From NCBI GenBank assembly GCA_963682055.1, contig OY821750.1, positions 30,388,402 to 30,452,401 on the forward strand: DNA of 64,000 nucleotides, given 5' to 3'. Position numbers and translations under genes: made by a program. This document shows, one piece after another, positions 35,888-47,814 of this stretch (its first letter is position 1; every line of letters starts with the position of its first letter). The notes under the pieces were generated by a model. The model worked only from the letters and a program-made list of their open reading frames with translations, ran no database searches and was not told the origin of the DNA. This stretch comes from Primula veris (taxonomy: Eukaryota; Streptophyta; Magnoliopsida; Ericales; Primulaceae).

Positions 35888-36224
35888 GAGGAGATTAGAT
35901 GAACATCAACTTGAACATTTTTTTTTATAAAAACGTTTCAAATCAAGATTTGATTAATGCAAATCTCTACGGTTTCACGACGGGAACACAAATATACGTA
36001 TTGTTTTTTTTTCCGAAATGTATAATGACATGTTTTGAATTTTTAAATTTTACCATGATTTGCAAAACATGTCATTATAAATCTCGAAAAAAAAAAAACA
36101 AGACTGGTATTTTTGTTACCGCCGTGAAACCATAGAGATTTGCATGAATCAAATATTGATTTAGAGCGTTTTTACAAAAAAATATCCAAATTGATGTCTA
36201 AATTGATGTCCATATAATCTATCT
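35888..36224. mobile_element. Foldback MITE, family M1, diverged copy 2
   Basis: Same order of blocks as copy 1 (CAAATCAAGATTTG, GGTTTCACGACGGGAACACA, ATAATGACATGTTTTGAA), with many changes and a full palindrome. It sits directly next to copy 1 in the same orientation. Confidence 0.82.
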
Positions 36225-36537
36225 CTATATATTTTCTCATCATGGAAAGCAGGGCCAGTTTTGGTCCTACACTCAACAGACACGGGTCTAAAACTCATCA
36301 AAACCGATAGTTTTTAGGGTTTCCATTTTCCAATGAGTTATAATATATAGGATAAATTAATAAAACTAAATTAACAAAAAACATACCCAAAAAATTTTTA
36401 ATTAACAAAAAATACCTAAAAATCTATACCCTAATTTGTATATTTTCATACCCTAAAAGTTCCTACACTAAAAACATATATTTTCATACTCTTATTCCAA
36501 AAGTTCATACCCTTATTTTAAAAATGGGGTTTTATAG

Positions 36538-37021
36538 GTTAGTACACCAAACTATACGTTTTTAACGATTTGGTACCCATTTTTCAAATTTTCCAATTTA
36601 GGTACCACACTACGATAACTTTTCAATTTAGGTACCACCGTCTAAATAAATCACGAAATCATGTCACGTGACATTTGACAAACATTAATTTGAGAGGCTA
36701 ATTTGACAATTTTGCATAAAAATATGTCATCCTATAAAAATGTTTTCTCCAATTTCACACATAACAAAAATTTGGATTATATGCTTTTTTTTTTATGTGT
36801 GAAATTGGGAGGAATTTTTTTTTATGATGACATATTTTTGTGCAAAATTGTCAAATTAGCCTCTCAAATTAATGTTTGTCAAATGTCATGACATGATTTC
36901 GTGATTTATTAAGACGGTGATATCTAAATTGGAAAATTATTATAGTGTGGTACCTAAATTGGAAAATTTGAAAGGTGGGTAACCAAATCGTTAACCGCAC
37001 TATAGTTTGATGTAGTAAATG
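36538..37021. mobile_element. Foldback MITE, 0.48 kb
   Basis: The left arm from TTAGTACACCAAACTATA is complementary to the right arm ending TATAGTTTGATGTAGTAAA. Inner matches include AACGATTTGGTACCC, TCCAATTTAGGTACCACACT and GAGGCTAATTTGACAATTTT. The loop is near 36,770-36,790. No coding content. Confidence 0.85.
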
Positions 37022-37955
37022 TATTTTTTCCCTTTTAAAAATTCATATCACAATTTATAGAATTCATATACTTATTTACGTAATTAATTCACGGAGTTCA
37101 TACACTTATTTTCCAAGCTTATACACTAGTTAACAATTCAATCCTTACCCGTCCTCCGATTTTGAACTTTCACGTCGCCGTCGTGGGCCTCTCATTCGAC
37201 GAACGCATCTCCGTCGGCATAAAACTCGAGTTTTCGACCTCGCTCTACATCCTCTCTGCCCACTCCGATAGATACCTCTGTCTCAATATTCACCGAAGAC
37301 AGAGATCGGATAGAAAGAGTAAGGAGGAGAGAAATATCGAAAAAAGAGAAGGAGGAGGAGAGAGATCGAAAATAGATGGGAAGGAGGATACATCGGATGT
37401 GTATTTGAAACAGTCAGCTTATCTGATAGTTAGTCTGAGTACCTGAAGTTTGCTCATGGGTTCGAATCTATGGGAATAGTACTATTTTTTTATAATTCTG
37501 TATATAATTTATTTCGCTATATTTCGCTAATGAACCCTGTAGTTTAACGTAAGGATTTCTTGGGTTCCATTTATATAAATAAAACAAAAACATACCTGAT
37601 TTCATATATAAAGATAACGGATTTGGTCATTTATTTTGAAATAAATAAATTATAAGTATAATTTTTGTTTCCAAGTTAAAGTTTATAAAAAAACTTATTT
37701 GTTATAATTGTATTTTTGGTTAAATATTTGTCAACTAATCGTATTTGATAAGTTTTAGCTAAATATTTTGCAATTTATTTACCGTATCTAATGAGTTTTA
37801 ATTAAATACTTGATTTTTTTTATGACGATAAAAAAAACCACATTTTTAAGATGGCATAGAGCCAACAAAACACTAGAACCGCACTGATGGAAAGTATATA
37901 GAAAGAGCATTATTATTATGAGTGTCTCTTTGTAACAGTTAACTTATATCACGGT
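37022..37955. other. Intergenic with a GA-rich stretch
   Basis: A GA-rich tract (37,300-37,390) makes an open frame of low complexity that I do not accept as a gene. GGTTCGAATC at 37,455 resembles a pol III B box, but no A box or tRNA fold was found. Confidence 0.5.
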
Positions 37956-38225
37956 TTATGCATGGTGAGTTGAGCCCCATATAATAACTTTGTGGTACAA
38001 GCACTAATTAAAAGTGCTTTTGATCCCCATTGACTTGAAAGCAATTTTGTCTCTAATATGTGAAAAGGGCTACTGTTTTTTCTCAAAGCTGAAAAAGCAT
38101 AAACCAATACTTAAGCATCCACACCAGTGTAGTTACAAGTCTAGCGATATTGCACTTTTATCAATTATATCTATCCATCTTATACATGGTCAAAAGATCA
38201 GCCTATGTAAAAAGGATCTCTACTA
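37956..38225. repeat. Repeat R38, inverted relative to 61.69-61.88 kb
   Basis: GTGGTACAAGCACTAA, ATTGA.TTGAAAGCAATTTT and GTCTCTAATATGTGAAAAGG match the complement of 61,690-61,885. Open on both strands for about 200 bases, giving ILSLICEK-type frames, but no known protein is recognised. Confidence 0.8.
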
Positions 38226-38769
38226 AATTAAATAGTATTTTCTATTCAAATGTAAATATGACATGAAAATCGAAAAAATGACCCCCCAAACATGTTCTTC
38301 AAAAGCTTTATGAATTATTTTGACCCAACCGTCCAACAGAAAAATAGTAGCTGTGGATACAATATATAAGGCAAGACCGGTCCAGAGATAAGCCCACCAA
38401 GTTTTGAGACTTGGACAACCGAACCTCGAAAAAATTTAAGGGCAATAAAAACCAATAACAACAAACCAATTATAAGTCTGTTTGTATTATCAATATATAT
38501 TCCAACACTTGATTTCATTATGATGTGTAATTCAATGGATAATAGTAATTTCACTTAATTTCATACCCTTATATCAGGTTCAAATCTCATCAATTACAAA
38601 AAAAATTCTATATTTACCATGTAACATTAGTAACAATGGGCAAAAAAAAATTATCATTTTAGACAAGCCACAAGTGTGGGCCGCCCCTGGATCAAGGGAT
38701 CTCTTTGATACGATCATGATCATCATTCTATTATAACAAGTCAAATGAGTCTGCCCAATTTAGGCTACC

Positions 38770-39000
38770 ATATATTTTTTTATTAATTACAATAATATAA
38801 TACTCACATAAAAAAATAAATAATAACTAATAACACTATTTATAACTCTTTAACAATCAAACATTGTTTTAAGTCTTATCATTTTATAGTATTTTTTTTT
38901 TTTGTATTATCCACATATTTGTATCATAACTACACTTATTTTCTATATTTTAATTGCATTGCACGTCACACATGTAACGCGTGGTACACAATTATTAGTA
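38770..39000 (-). repeat. Dispersed repeat family, inverted copy 3
   Basis: The reverse complement reads ACTAATAATTGTGTACCACG, then CGTTAC, ...ATGTGGATAATACAAAAA, ...TGTTTGATTGTTAAAGAG, as in the copies at 59.63-59.94 and 45.51-45.71 kb. Confidence 0.75.
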
Positions 39001-39523
39001 TTAATTAATAGATCAGATGGATAATAGAAAATTATGATCCCAGAGGCAAAGAAAATGGATAATATATTTGGCGAATTCTTATTATGCCTGGTCTAGGCAC
39101 AGGGCGGATAATAGATTGGCGCAGAAAATTATACTAAATAGTTGAGAGAACTAATAGCATTAGTTGTATACGTTTAGACAGTTAGAAAACTACTGATTTG
39201 TAAAACTCAAATACACTTTGTAAGCTCTCTCAATATTCTAATCTGAACAAGAGTTTCAGATAGTAGAGTAGATCGAACTCCGTTATCAAACGTGTTGTGT
39301 TCATCTTTTATTCAGCACGTTTGATTGTGTGCTTGTTAAACTTATTCTAGACACAGTTTCAGTTAAAACTGAGAACTGAAATCTATAAAGTTCAATTATA
39401 AGTGAAACATGCGTCACTGCATCTTATAATATTAAGACATTTAGTTATTTCAAGTATGAAATTGTTGGACATTTTCCCTAGACGTTTCACAACTATTACA
39501 AAATGTAATCCAACACTCATTTA
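39001..39523. other. Possible solo LTR or LTR remnant
   Basis: Contains GAACTCCGTTATCAAA at about 39,277, the same words as the U5 part of the Copia LTR at 63,578, and downstream phrases like GTGTGCTTGTT. No matched ends or target duplication, so this is weak. Confidence 0.3.
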
Positions 39524-39525
39524 TA

Positions 39526-39761
39526 CTTCCTCCGTCCCAAAACAATAGTGTATTACGAAACCGCGTGCCAAGTTTAACCGAGCAATAACTTATACCAAAA
39601 TTATCGAAATGAATTTTTTTAAAATTTAATAATATAGTTCAAAAATTCAATTATATTATTATATTTTGAAATTTTTTATTTCGGTAATTTTGGATACAAA
39701 TTATTGGCCGGTCAAACTTAACACGGTTTCATAATGAACTATTGTTTTGGGACGGAGGAAG
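39526..39761. mobile_element. Stowaway MITE, 236 bp
   Basis: Ends CTTCCTCCGTCCCAAAACAA and its complement, flanked by TA on both sides (39524-39525, 39762-39763). Internal words (AATTATCGAAATGAATTTTT, TTGGCCGGTCAAA) match the Stowaway at 20.4 kb, and the length is the same. Confidence 0.93.
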
Positions 39762-39763
39762 TA

Positions 39764-40318
39764 TCTCGCTAGATCGGTTACCGGTACATAATAAGTTCCA
39801 CATTAATTAACCCGCACTACCATTAACCATGTAACTACCTTCCTTTTGTCTATTACTCACTCGTACCCTTTTCTTACTGCTCGCACTTTCCCTTCGCTTT
39901 CCGTCTATAACAAATCATTTACAGTGCCGCGAAACTCTTACATTGTAGATCAATTTGCCTAATCCTCCCATTTTTTTAACTACCACGCATAGACCTTAAT
40001 TATATCGCAAAACTTCATTCTTGTCGTTCGATCGAATGTTACTTCATATACACTATTTTATTTAAATTGAAGTTTTATTTTTATTTTATTGTACCTTCTG
40101 GATCTGATTCGATTTTTTTTTGTTAGAATTGGTATAGTAAATTTAAAAAGTCGTAAAATATAGTTTTCAAAACTATAAAGGTAACCTTGAATAAATAGAA
40201 TAATTATTAAACCCGTGATAATTATGGAAAAAAGTCTTATGACGTCATTTTATCGCATCATTATTGGGCTAAAAACTTAATACTTAAAACAAAAACGAAA
40301 GTATGCTACACTAATTAA
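39764..40318. other. Intergenic, nothing recognised
   Basis: AT-rich, no supported gene or repeat. Confidence 0.5.
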
Positions 40319-41155
40319 GGCTCCGTTTGTTTCATAGTAAAAGTTTTACATGAGAAAAATATTTACATGAGAAAATTTTAAACTGAATTTTTTTTGTTGT
40401 CTTTCATTTACGGACGGTTGGTGCATGAAAAAAATTTCACCTAAAATTTTATTAAAAAATCAAAAAAAAATTACAAATTATTTTTTAAACAAATAATTGG
40501 TAAAAATCAAAACATGTATAAAAAACTGTAGCTAAATGCATATTTTCTTTCATATACGTCACTTGTAATAATTTATGATTTTCAACCTATAAACTCATAA
40601 AATTAGAAGTATAAAAGATATTGTTGAGTTTTTTTAGCTTTTTCGAATTTTCTCGGGGTTTTTTTACATTTTTCAGAATTTTTATATTTTATGTTTTATA
40701 TTTTATATTTTCCATTTTTTATTATTTTATTAGATTTTTTTCCTATTTTTTATTGGTTAATTAGATTTTAGCATTTTCAAATTTTATTGGTTTTTTTTTT
40801 TAAATTTCGGATTTTTTTTCTTTCCATTTTTTGTTATTTTTTTAGAAATTTTCCAATTTCGTTACATTTTGTATTGGTTAATTAGATGAAATTAGACTAA
40901 ATATTAAATAATTTTGAAAGAATAACCTATAATTAATAATAGTTACAATACTAGTATTAGAAAGAATATAGAGAGAGCCTCCGTAAACCGTTTACGACTT
41001 TATTTGCGGGATAACCGTTTCCCCCAATTTTATTGGATATGTGGGAAAAGTTTTCCGAAAAAAAAAAATGTTTTACGATAAACCAATCGCCCGAAAAATT
41101 TATTTTACCCGTAAATATTTGTTCACACCCATTTTACAGCAAAACAAACATAGCC
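40319..41155. mobile_element. PIF/Harbinger-like non-autonomous element, 837 bp
   Basis: The left end GGCTCCGTTTGTTTCATAGT pairs with the complement of the right end (GGCTATGTTTGTTTTGCTGT). A TAA target duplication sits on both sides (40316-40318, 41156-41158). A 3-bp T-A target and GG...GTTTG ends fit the Harbinger superfamily. The inside is T-rich with no coding capacity. Confidence 0.8.
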
Positions 41156-41158
41156 TAA

Positions 41159-42165
41159 ACCAAAAAACTATATCATAGTAGTGTACTATAATTAATCATA
41201 CACCATTTATTTAGAGAAAATATATGTTTATTATATAAACTATCAAACATTTTCAATTTTGTATATATTGTACTATCAAATTTATCTATTACTCATATAC
41301 TTAACTTTCAATATTTTTCATATATGTACATTGCCATCTTATTGACCCACAAAAATAGTTTAAGTTACCAAATTACTAGGACACTGTACTTTGATCCAAG
41401 TCGTCAACTCCATAAATTTCATATGGGTGACCTTCCAACAATTAAGTCTTTTCTCTATTGACCATAAAACCTAAGGTTTCATATTTTCTCCCTAAAATGT
41501 AATTTCGGAAAAATAGCTCCTTAAAACCCAAATAATTTAAAATACACTGGCTATGACCCAAATTTTCCAATAAAAGAACATTAATTTGTGTCAATCAAAT
41601 AAGCCAAAATTTGGACGACCCAACTGATATTTTTTTGACATCATGGGATGGAGATGACATTTGCTTAAACTTGTTAATTGTCTCCTTTTTTTTATTTTGA
41701 GCCTTTTATAGCTGGAACGGGCGGGGCGGCTCGAAAAGGTAAGGAAGGAAATATGATTAAGTACAAAAGATACTGTGCTTTAAACGGCCTCATGTTTTGT
41801 CATTTTGTCTTGGAGTCGACGGGAGGTTTTGATATGCTCACGCAGGTGGTTCTGGACCGACTGACTGTGCAGTTGACTTCGTTAGGAGTGTGACTCTAGC
41901 TGAGGCACTACTCTATGTTAGGCAGCAACGTGGTTTCACTACACAAAAAACGATGACTGACGATTTTTTTATGCGTTCTGGAGGAGAATAATATTATGAC
42001 AGATTTATTTATAAGAAACCGGCATTAGCACATATTTATGTGTTTTATTGAGTTTCTATAATATTACATTTAAAGATAACAAATTAATGTCTATCTCTCT
42101 CATTTTTGATCTTACGACCTAATACCTACTTGTTTGATAAATCCTTGCACTCATTGACTATAAGC
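41159..42165. other. Intergenic with one unassigned open frame
   Basis: A 216-bp frame at 41,678-41,893 (PFIAGTGGAARKGKEGNMIK...VLESTGGFDM) lies in more GC-rich DNA than its surroundings and could be a fragment of a mobile-element protein. I cannot assign it. The rest is AT-rich. Confidence 0.3.
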
Positions 42166-42169
42166 TCCA

Positions 42170-42690
42170 GAGTCTAATCTTGCCAGCATCCTAGCATCTC
42201 CATCTCCAACATATAATCATACAATTTTAATTAACAATTAATTACACTTTCATAGAATTAAATTAATTATTTCACAAATAGAAACAATAATGACTTGGTC
42301 CTATTAGTCTAAACATAGAAGCCATGATTTTTAGAACAAATACATTAATACAATGTAGCAAAGTTGTCACAACAATTTCTAATAGTTTCTGATGGGTCTG
42401 ATTGGTTAATTTATAATATGATATATTGTTTTAAAGTTCTAAAAACTCAACAAGATTAGATCTACAAAAATTATATATATGTGCAAAAGTTTAATAGTTT
42501 AAATTATAAGTTCTAATATATATTTAATACTTTCAATTATAAGTGGAACCATTAGTTATTCAATGTGACAATTTCTCTATTCGTGGTTTGATTGCCACTT
42601 AAATATTCATTTTTTTGGTTGGCAAGTAGTAACCCGAATACATAGACAAAAAATGTAGTTGCTTATAAATATAAATAAAGTTTTATGCTG
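42170..42690. repeat. Repeat block Q, copy 1 (others at 53.4-53.7 and 62.4-63.2 kb)
   Basis: Landmarks ACATATAATCATACA, TCTAAACATAGAAG, AAAAACTCAACAAGATTAGA, ATACTTTCAATTATAAGTGG and GTTTGATTGCCACTTAA recur at 62,430-63,205 in the same orientation. From the middle on they recur at 53,400-53,690 in reverse. All three lie next to fragments of the kinase family. Confidence 0.85.
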
Positions 42691-42918
42691 ATTTTTTATT
42701 TTATAAGAAGAAAGCCTCGTAATAAACGATGGTTTTCTCCTTTTCAAATTACTTAGATGAATGAAAAACTAGTTCAATTCTCAATTCGTAGTCCTAAGAA
42801 AGTGAAAATTATTCACTTGATAGCCATGAATGCATACAATCATGAATTCGTTTCGGTTATTCCGGCTCTTTGATAGAACTAAAGTTTTATGTCATTGTTA
42901 AACCTGGTTTTGTTCACC

Positions 42919-43210
42919 TTATCATATTCGTAAATTTATCAGCTCCATCTAATGCAAAGAGTCTAGATAGGGCAAATTTGGAGTTGTGAATGTGGAACGC
43001 TACCAAAGTCACACAAAAGTGTGTGTCAATCATTAGAAAATATATGTTTTTTTTAGTTTCGCCATTTGTTTCAAATATTTCACAATTGCATATTGTCAAC
43101 ATGAAACGGTAGTATATCCTTGGTTTGAGATCTCCAAGAACCAAATTATCAACGTGAAACGGTAGAAAACCCTTGGCAATGCCTATTGTCATAGAGACAT
43201 AGATTAGTAA
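42919..43210 (-). pseudogene. Kinase-like exon B/C fragments, left arm
   Basis: On the minus strand: GIAKGFLPFHVDNLVLGDLK, equivalent to GIARGVQPFHLDNLVLGDLK of exon B at 23.9 kb, then a duplicated LGDLKP-like phrase, then a DFG-exon-like stretch (LCDFG at DNA level; CTATCTAGA.. near 42,963). Small indels break it. No flanking exons A or D. Confidence 0.7.
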
Positions 43211-44029
43211 ATATTGAATTTGGCTCAATTGAGAAATATGTAATCTTTAAGTTTGAACACACATTAAATTTTATTGGTATGACACCTTGTCTATTACAAT
43301 CAGATTTTCTCCTAATACAACATTATTCGATGAGGTACTATTCTTCCCCACCCGAAGACCGATTTCGATTCACTCATTGCCTTTAAATTGGGGTTGCTTT
43401 ATCATCATTTGATTTCTCACACGTATTTACACAAAAACATGGTATGCAAACCATTTTTATGTTTGTTTAAAATAAATCAATTCTTTATTAATTTTGTTGA
43501 AAGACCAATATTAAAACTCACTCTGATTTCTCATTCTTCTTTGATTTAATATGTAAGATTTATCCAATGTTTAAACTTAGAGAAAATTAAGGATTAAATC
43601 ATGAAAACAAAAGTATTTAAGGATTGGTCCGAATATAAAATTTAATTAAGGATTGGACAATTATTTATGAAACTAATTAATGATTGGTCTATTACTCATT
43701 AAATATTAAATTTTGGATTGGACCATGAAAACAAATTTATTTAAGGATTGATCCATGAAACTGAAACTAATTAAGGATTGGTCCATTTCCCCTAACTAAC
43801 CAATAAAAATGTAAAAAATCAGAAAAAATAAAAAAATTCCAGAAAATAAAAATGCAAAAATGCAAAAATAAAAAAAATATGAAAAAATGTAAAAAAAAAT
43901 TAAAAGAGGAAAAACCCCGAAAAAATATGATTTTTTTTTTAAAAATCCCAAAAAATAAATAAATAAATCTCATAAAATCAACAAAAATCTAAAATCAACA
44001 AAAATCCAAAAACGCAAAAAAAAAAAAAA

Positions 44030-44400
44030 ACAGTCTGAACTATTTTAAGTCATTTTAAAAACAGTCTGAACCATTTTAAGTCATTTTAAAAAACAGTCTG
44101 AACCAAAAACAGTCTGAACCAAAAATAGTTCAGAATGTTTTTTTTAAAAAAATAGTTCAGAATGTTTTTAAAAAAAAACAGTTCAGAATGTTTTAAAAAA
44201 AAAACAGTTCAGAATGTTATTTAAAAAAAACAGTTCAGAATGTTTTTTAAAAAAAACAGTTCAGACTGTTTTTAAAATGACTTAAAAACAGTTCAGACTT
44301 TTTTTAAAAAAACTTAAAAAAGTTCAGACTGTTTTTTAAAATGACTTAAAATGGTTCAGAATGTTTTTAAAATGACTTAAAATAGTTCAGATTGTTTTTT
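44030..44400. repeat. Palindrome spacer: tandem CAGTTCAGAATG units
   Basis: About a dozen units of roughly 26-32 bp built on CAGTTCAGAATGTTTTTTAA or its complement CAGTCTGAACCATTTTAAGT. The left part shows the complement and the right part the forward form, so the spacer is itself mostly palindromic. Confidence 0.88.
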
Positions 44401-45210
44401 TTTTTTTTGAGTTTTTGAATTTTTGTTGATTTTAGATTTTTGTTGATTTTATGAGATTTTTTTTATTTTTTGGGATTTTTAAAAAAAAATTCATATTTTT
44501 TCGGGGTTTTGCCTCTTTTAATTTTTTTTGCATTTTTTCATATATTTTTTTATTTTTGCATTTTTGCATTTTTATTTTCTGGAATTTTTTTATTTTTTCT
44601 GATTTTTTATATTTTTATTGGTTAGTTATGGGAAATGGACCAATTCTTAATTAGTTTCAGTTTCATGGATCAATCCTTAAATATTTTTATTTTCATGGTC
44701 CAATCCAAAATTTAATATTTAATGAGTAATGGACCAATCCTTAATTAGTTTCATAAATAATGGTTCAATCCTTAATTAAATTTTATATCCGGACCAATCC
44801 TTAAATACTTTTGTTTTCATGGTACAATCCTTAATTTTCTCTAAATTTAATCATTGGATAAATCCTACATATTAAATCAAAGAAGAATGAGAAATCAGAG
44901 TGAGTTTTAATATTGGTCTTTCAACAAAATTAATAAAGAATTATTTATTTTAAACAAACATAAATATGGTTTGCATACCATGTTTTTGTGTAAATACATG
45001 TGAGAAATCAAATGATGATAAAGCAACCCCAATTTAAAGGCAATGAGTGAATCGAAACCGGTCTCTCGGGTGGGGAAGAATAGTACCTCATGGAATACTG
45101 TTCTATTAGGAGAAAATCTGATTGTAATAGACAAGGTGTCATACCAATAAAATTTAATGTGTGTTCAAACTTAAAGATTACATATTTCTCAATTGAGCCC
45201 AATTCAATAT

Positions 45211-45502
45211 TTACTAATCTCTGTCTCTATGACAATAGGCATTGCCAAGGGTTTTCTACCGTTTCACGTTGATAATTTGGTTCTTGGAGATCTCAAACCA
45301 AGGGTATACTACCCTTTCACGTTGACAATATGCACTTGTGAAATATTTGAAACAAATGGCGAAACTAAAAAAACATATATTTTCTAATGATTGACACACA
45401 CTTTTGTGTGACTTTGGTAGCGTTCCACATTCACAACTCCAAATTTGCCCTATCTAGACTCTTTGACATTAGATGGAGCTGATAAATTTACGAATGTGAT
45501 AA
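45211..45502 (+). pseudogene. Kinase-like exon B/C fragments, right arm
   Basis: Mirror of the left-arm copy: TIGIAKGFLPFHVDNLVLGD then LKPRVYYPFTL, and at 45,407-45,450 LCDFGSVPHSQLQICPI then a stop, matching exon C (IDFGTVTLVDSQVQ). Broken by a tandem partial duplication of the LGDLKP region and by stops. Confidence 0.72.
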
Positions 45503-45509
45503 AAAATAG

Positions 45510-45705
45510 TATAAGACTTAAAATAATGTTTGATTGTTAAAGAGGGACACATAGTGTTATTAGTTGTTATTTTTTATTTTATTTTTTTATGTGAGCATGA
45601 TATTATTTTAATTAATAAAACAACATAGAGGTATTTTTGAAAAAAAATGGCTAAATTGTACAGTCTCATTTAACTTGCGTTGACTTATTATAATAGAATG
45701 ATATA
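45510..45705 (+). repeat. Dispersed repeat family, 3' part (copy 4)
   Basis: TGTTTGATTGTTAAAGAG, TTTTTTATGTGAGCATGATA, then TGACTTATTATAATAGAATG, as in the 59.6-kb copy. The 5' half is missing because the kinase palindrome abuts it. An AT run follows (45,705-45,722). Confidence 0.7.
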
Positions 45706-45722
45706 TATATATATATATATAA

Positions 45723-46844
45723 TAAAGTACGAGGTGGCTGAATCTCAGCCATTGATTCACTGTGTAATTTTCTATACAATTCTATTCCTTGCGTATAGCA
45801 TTGCTCTATTTGTAATTTTCATGTGCATAGTTCTTAATATCTAACAAAGTTAAAATTGGACACTTAAAAAGAGTCAGAGAGCGTATATTTTAATAATTGT
45901 ATGAGTTGTTTTCTTAAGTTGTGACTTGTGAGTTCATCGTTGAGTATTGATGATATGTTTTGTGTTTACAATGAATAAAATATTTTTCCATTTATGAAAT
46001 GTAAACTTTGGAATTAATTAATGTAAATGCTATGTATAAATATCTATTAATTAAACAACCAAAGTCTGGAATTAATGTTCTTGAGAGGATTAAACTTCAA
46101 TTAGTAGAGTAACTATTTACTTGAAAATATTTAGTAGATTAGAGATTGAATAGGGAAATGAAGCAAATAGAAAGATTGTTCAACCCTGAAGACATTCTCT
46201 TTACTTCATTTTTTTTTCATTATAAGACAATTAAGATGATTTTTATTTGGATGCAGCGTTTTGGCTTTTTTACCCCTATCATGATAAACCTTCGAATTAG
46301 ATCAGCTTAATAAACATATCATTTTCGTTCAGCTTCTATTTAAACTGAATTTCAGAATTTTATATTTTAGATCGTACTAAATAAACATTATTCGTTAAGA
46401 ATAATTAATTTCTCTTTTGTTAATTTTTTTTGTATCCTATAATTGCATTATTGCTAGACTCTATACTGGATGCAAATGAGCTCATGATCCTACTAAATAA
46501 CTTACCAATACCACTAGCCAGACATGTTAGACAATAATATCAAAACAATATCTAAGTTACATCACAAACCGACTTTACAAGCATCAATCAGCCAAACACA
46601 ACAAAATAAATTAAACCACATCCAAAACCATATTATGCTAAGCATTAATATTGTGTAATTTTTTAATGCAATTACCGAATTTCTTTATGTTTTTATTTGA
46701 ATATAATTTTGGTTTTTTATTTGAAAATATATAGTGTTTTACATATAATTTGTATTTGAATGTATTTTTTTATTATTTAATTTAGTGTTTATATATTTGT
46801 TATACTTATTACATATATCTTTACTTATTTAATTAAATAATTGG
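45723..46844. other. AT-rich intergenic region
   Basis: No gene or bounded repeat supported. Confidence 0.5.
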
Positions 46845-47275
46845 ACAAATGGCAATTTTGCAAATTACTTGATATACAGAATAGAAAAATAGTAAAAAGT
46901 CACTAAAATGGTGACGACATCATCAAATTTGGACAGAATCGTAGTAACTGGACCGAATTCAATAGTACATGGTTAAAATACAGGGCGTCAATAGTTAAAA
47001 ATTGATAGTACAGGGTAGTAATTGGGTATTAACCCATAAAATAACAATAAGTTTTTTCAAAAAATTGGTTAATACCCAATTAGTACCCTATGATTTGTGC
47101 AAGTAACAATTAGTACCTTGAGTTTTCATGAAAATCAATTCAGTATTTGAATGTTAATAATTGGACCAATTTAGGCAAATTCCGTCCAAATTGATGATGT
47201 CATCACTCTTTTAATGTGTTTTTACGTTTATACCCTTTACATATCAAATAAATTCCAGAATTACCATTTTCACAT
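46845..47275. mobile_element. Foldback MITE, family M2
   Basis: The left arm from TGGCAATTTTGCAAATTACT pairs with the complement of the right arm ending at 47275. GACATCATCAAATTTGGAC and TGGGTATTAACCCAT lie near the two arms and the centre (about 47,040). A partial arm (ACGTGGCAATTTGGACGGAA) recurs at 47,708-47,820. Confidence 0.75.
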
Positions 47276-47457
47276 TTATATATACAAAACATTTACTAAA
47301 ATATGTGTGGTAAAAATAATTAAATAATAAAAAATGGAAAAAAGAAGAAAAAAAGATATATAATATAAATAAAGTTATAATTTCTATGAAAATCAATATA
47401 TACATATATTTACAACAACAATATTTTTAAAAGTAAATAACTTGAAAAAATAATTAA

Positions 47458-47500
<43 letters not shown>
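47458..47500. repeat. AT/TA microsatellite
   Basis: A long run of TA, ending in GTACGTATATATCTATCTAT. Confidence 0.95.
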
Positions 47501-47501
<1 letters not shown>

Positions 47502-47814
47502 GTATATATCTATCTATCTAGGTAAGTGGCGGAGGTAGACAGTGTGTGGGGCGCTGCGGCAGCGGAGTACAGTTGGGATGGGTGGGGCAGTGAATTTGTA
47601 TGCATATATGTGTATGTATATTAAGTGTATAATAATATTATTGTTTTATTTTTATTTTAAAATACATTTATTGGAGAAATGATATTTTTATATAACAAAA
47701 TTTGATGACGTGGCAATTTGGACGGAATTAACCTAAATTGATACAATTATTATCATTTAGATACTAAATTGGTTTTTATAAAATATCACTATAGTAATCG
47801 TTATTGTTACTGTA
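47501..47814. other. Short GC-richer patch plus MITE M2 half arm
   Basis: GGTAAGTGGCGGAGGTAGAC and following is unusually G-rich for this window. It is followed by a half arm of MITE M2. No gene seen. Confidence 0.45.

Larger units (their letters stand above)
42919..45502. repeat. 2.58-kb near-perfect palindrome with kinase fragments
   Basis: The two halves are complementary from TTATCATATTCGTAAATT (42919) to its partner ending at 45502. Pairs at three depths (42919/45502, 43201/45220, 43801/44620) all sum to 88421, so the net length difference between arms is close to zero. The centre at 44210 lies in a repeat-filled spacer. Each arm carries kinase exon B and C fragments at its outer end and T/A-rich low-complexity sequence inside. 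Confidence 0.95.

Noticed and set aside
35591..36135. Open frames with similar peptides on both strands
   Set aside because: They are the arms of the M1 foldback MITE read in opposite directions.
37162..37446. 94-residue frame, basic and GA-rich
   Set aside because: Low-complexity GA stretch, no domain, no splice or promoter support.
37440..37480. tRNA or SINE B box (GGTTCGAATC) followed by a T-run
   Set aside because: No A box, no cloverleaf and no repeated SINE body could be found.
39001..39523. Solo Copia LTR
   Set aside because: Shares only a short U5-like phrase with the LTR at 63.3 kb; no TG...CA ends or target duplication, so it is listed only as possible.
41678..41893. Possible mobile-element protein (PFIAGTGGAARK...VLESTGGF)
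   Set aside because: No family could be assigned and stops follow at once; kept only as a note in the regional entry.
43767..44654. Phe-rich mirror-image open frames (43,767-43,973 minus; 44,451-44,654 plus)
   Set aside because: They lie in T/A-rich low-complexity DNA inside the palindrome arms; being the same frame twice is a consequence of the palindrome.
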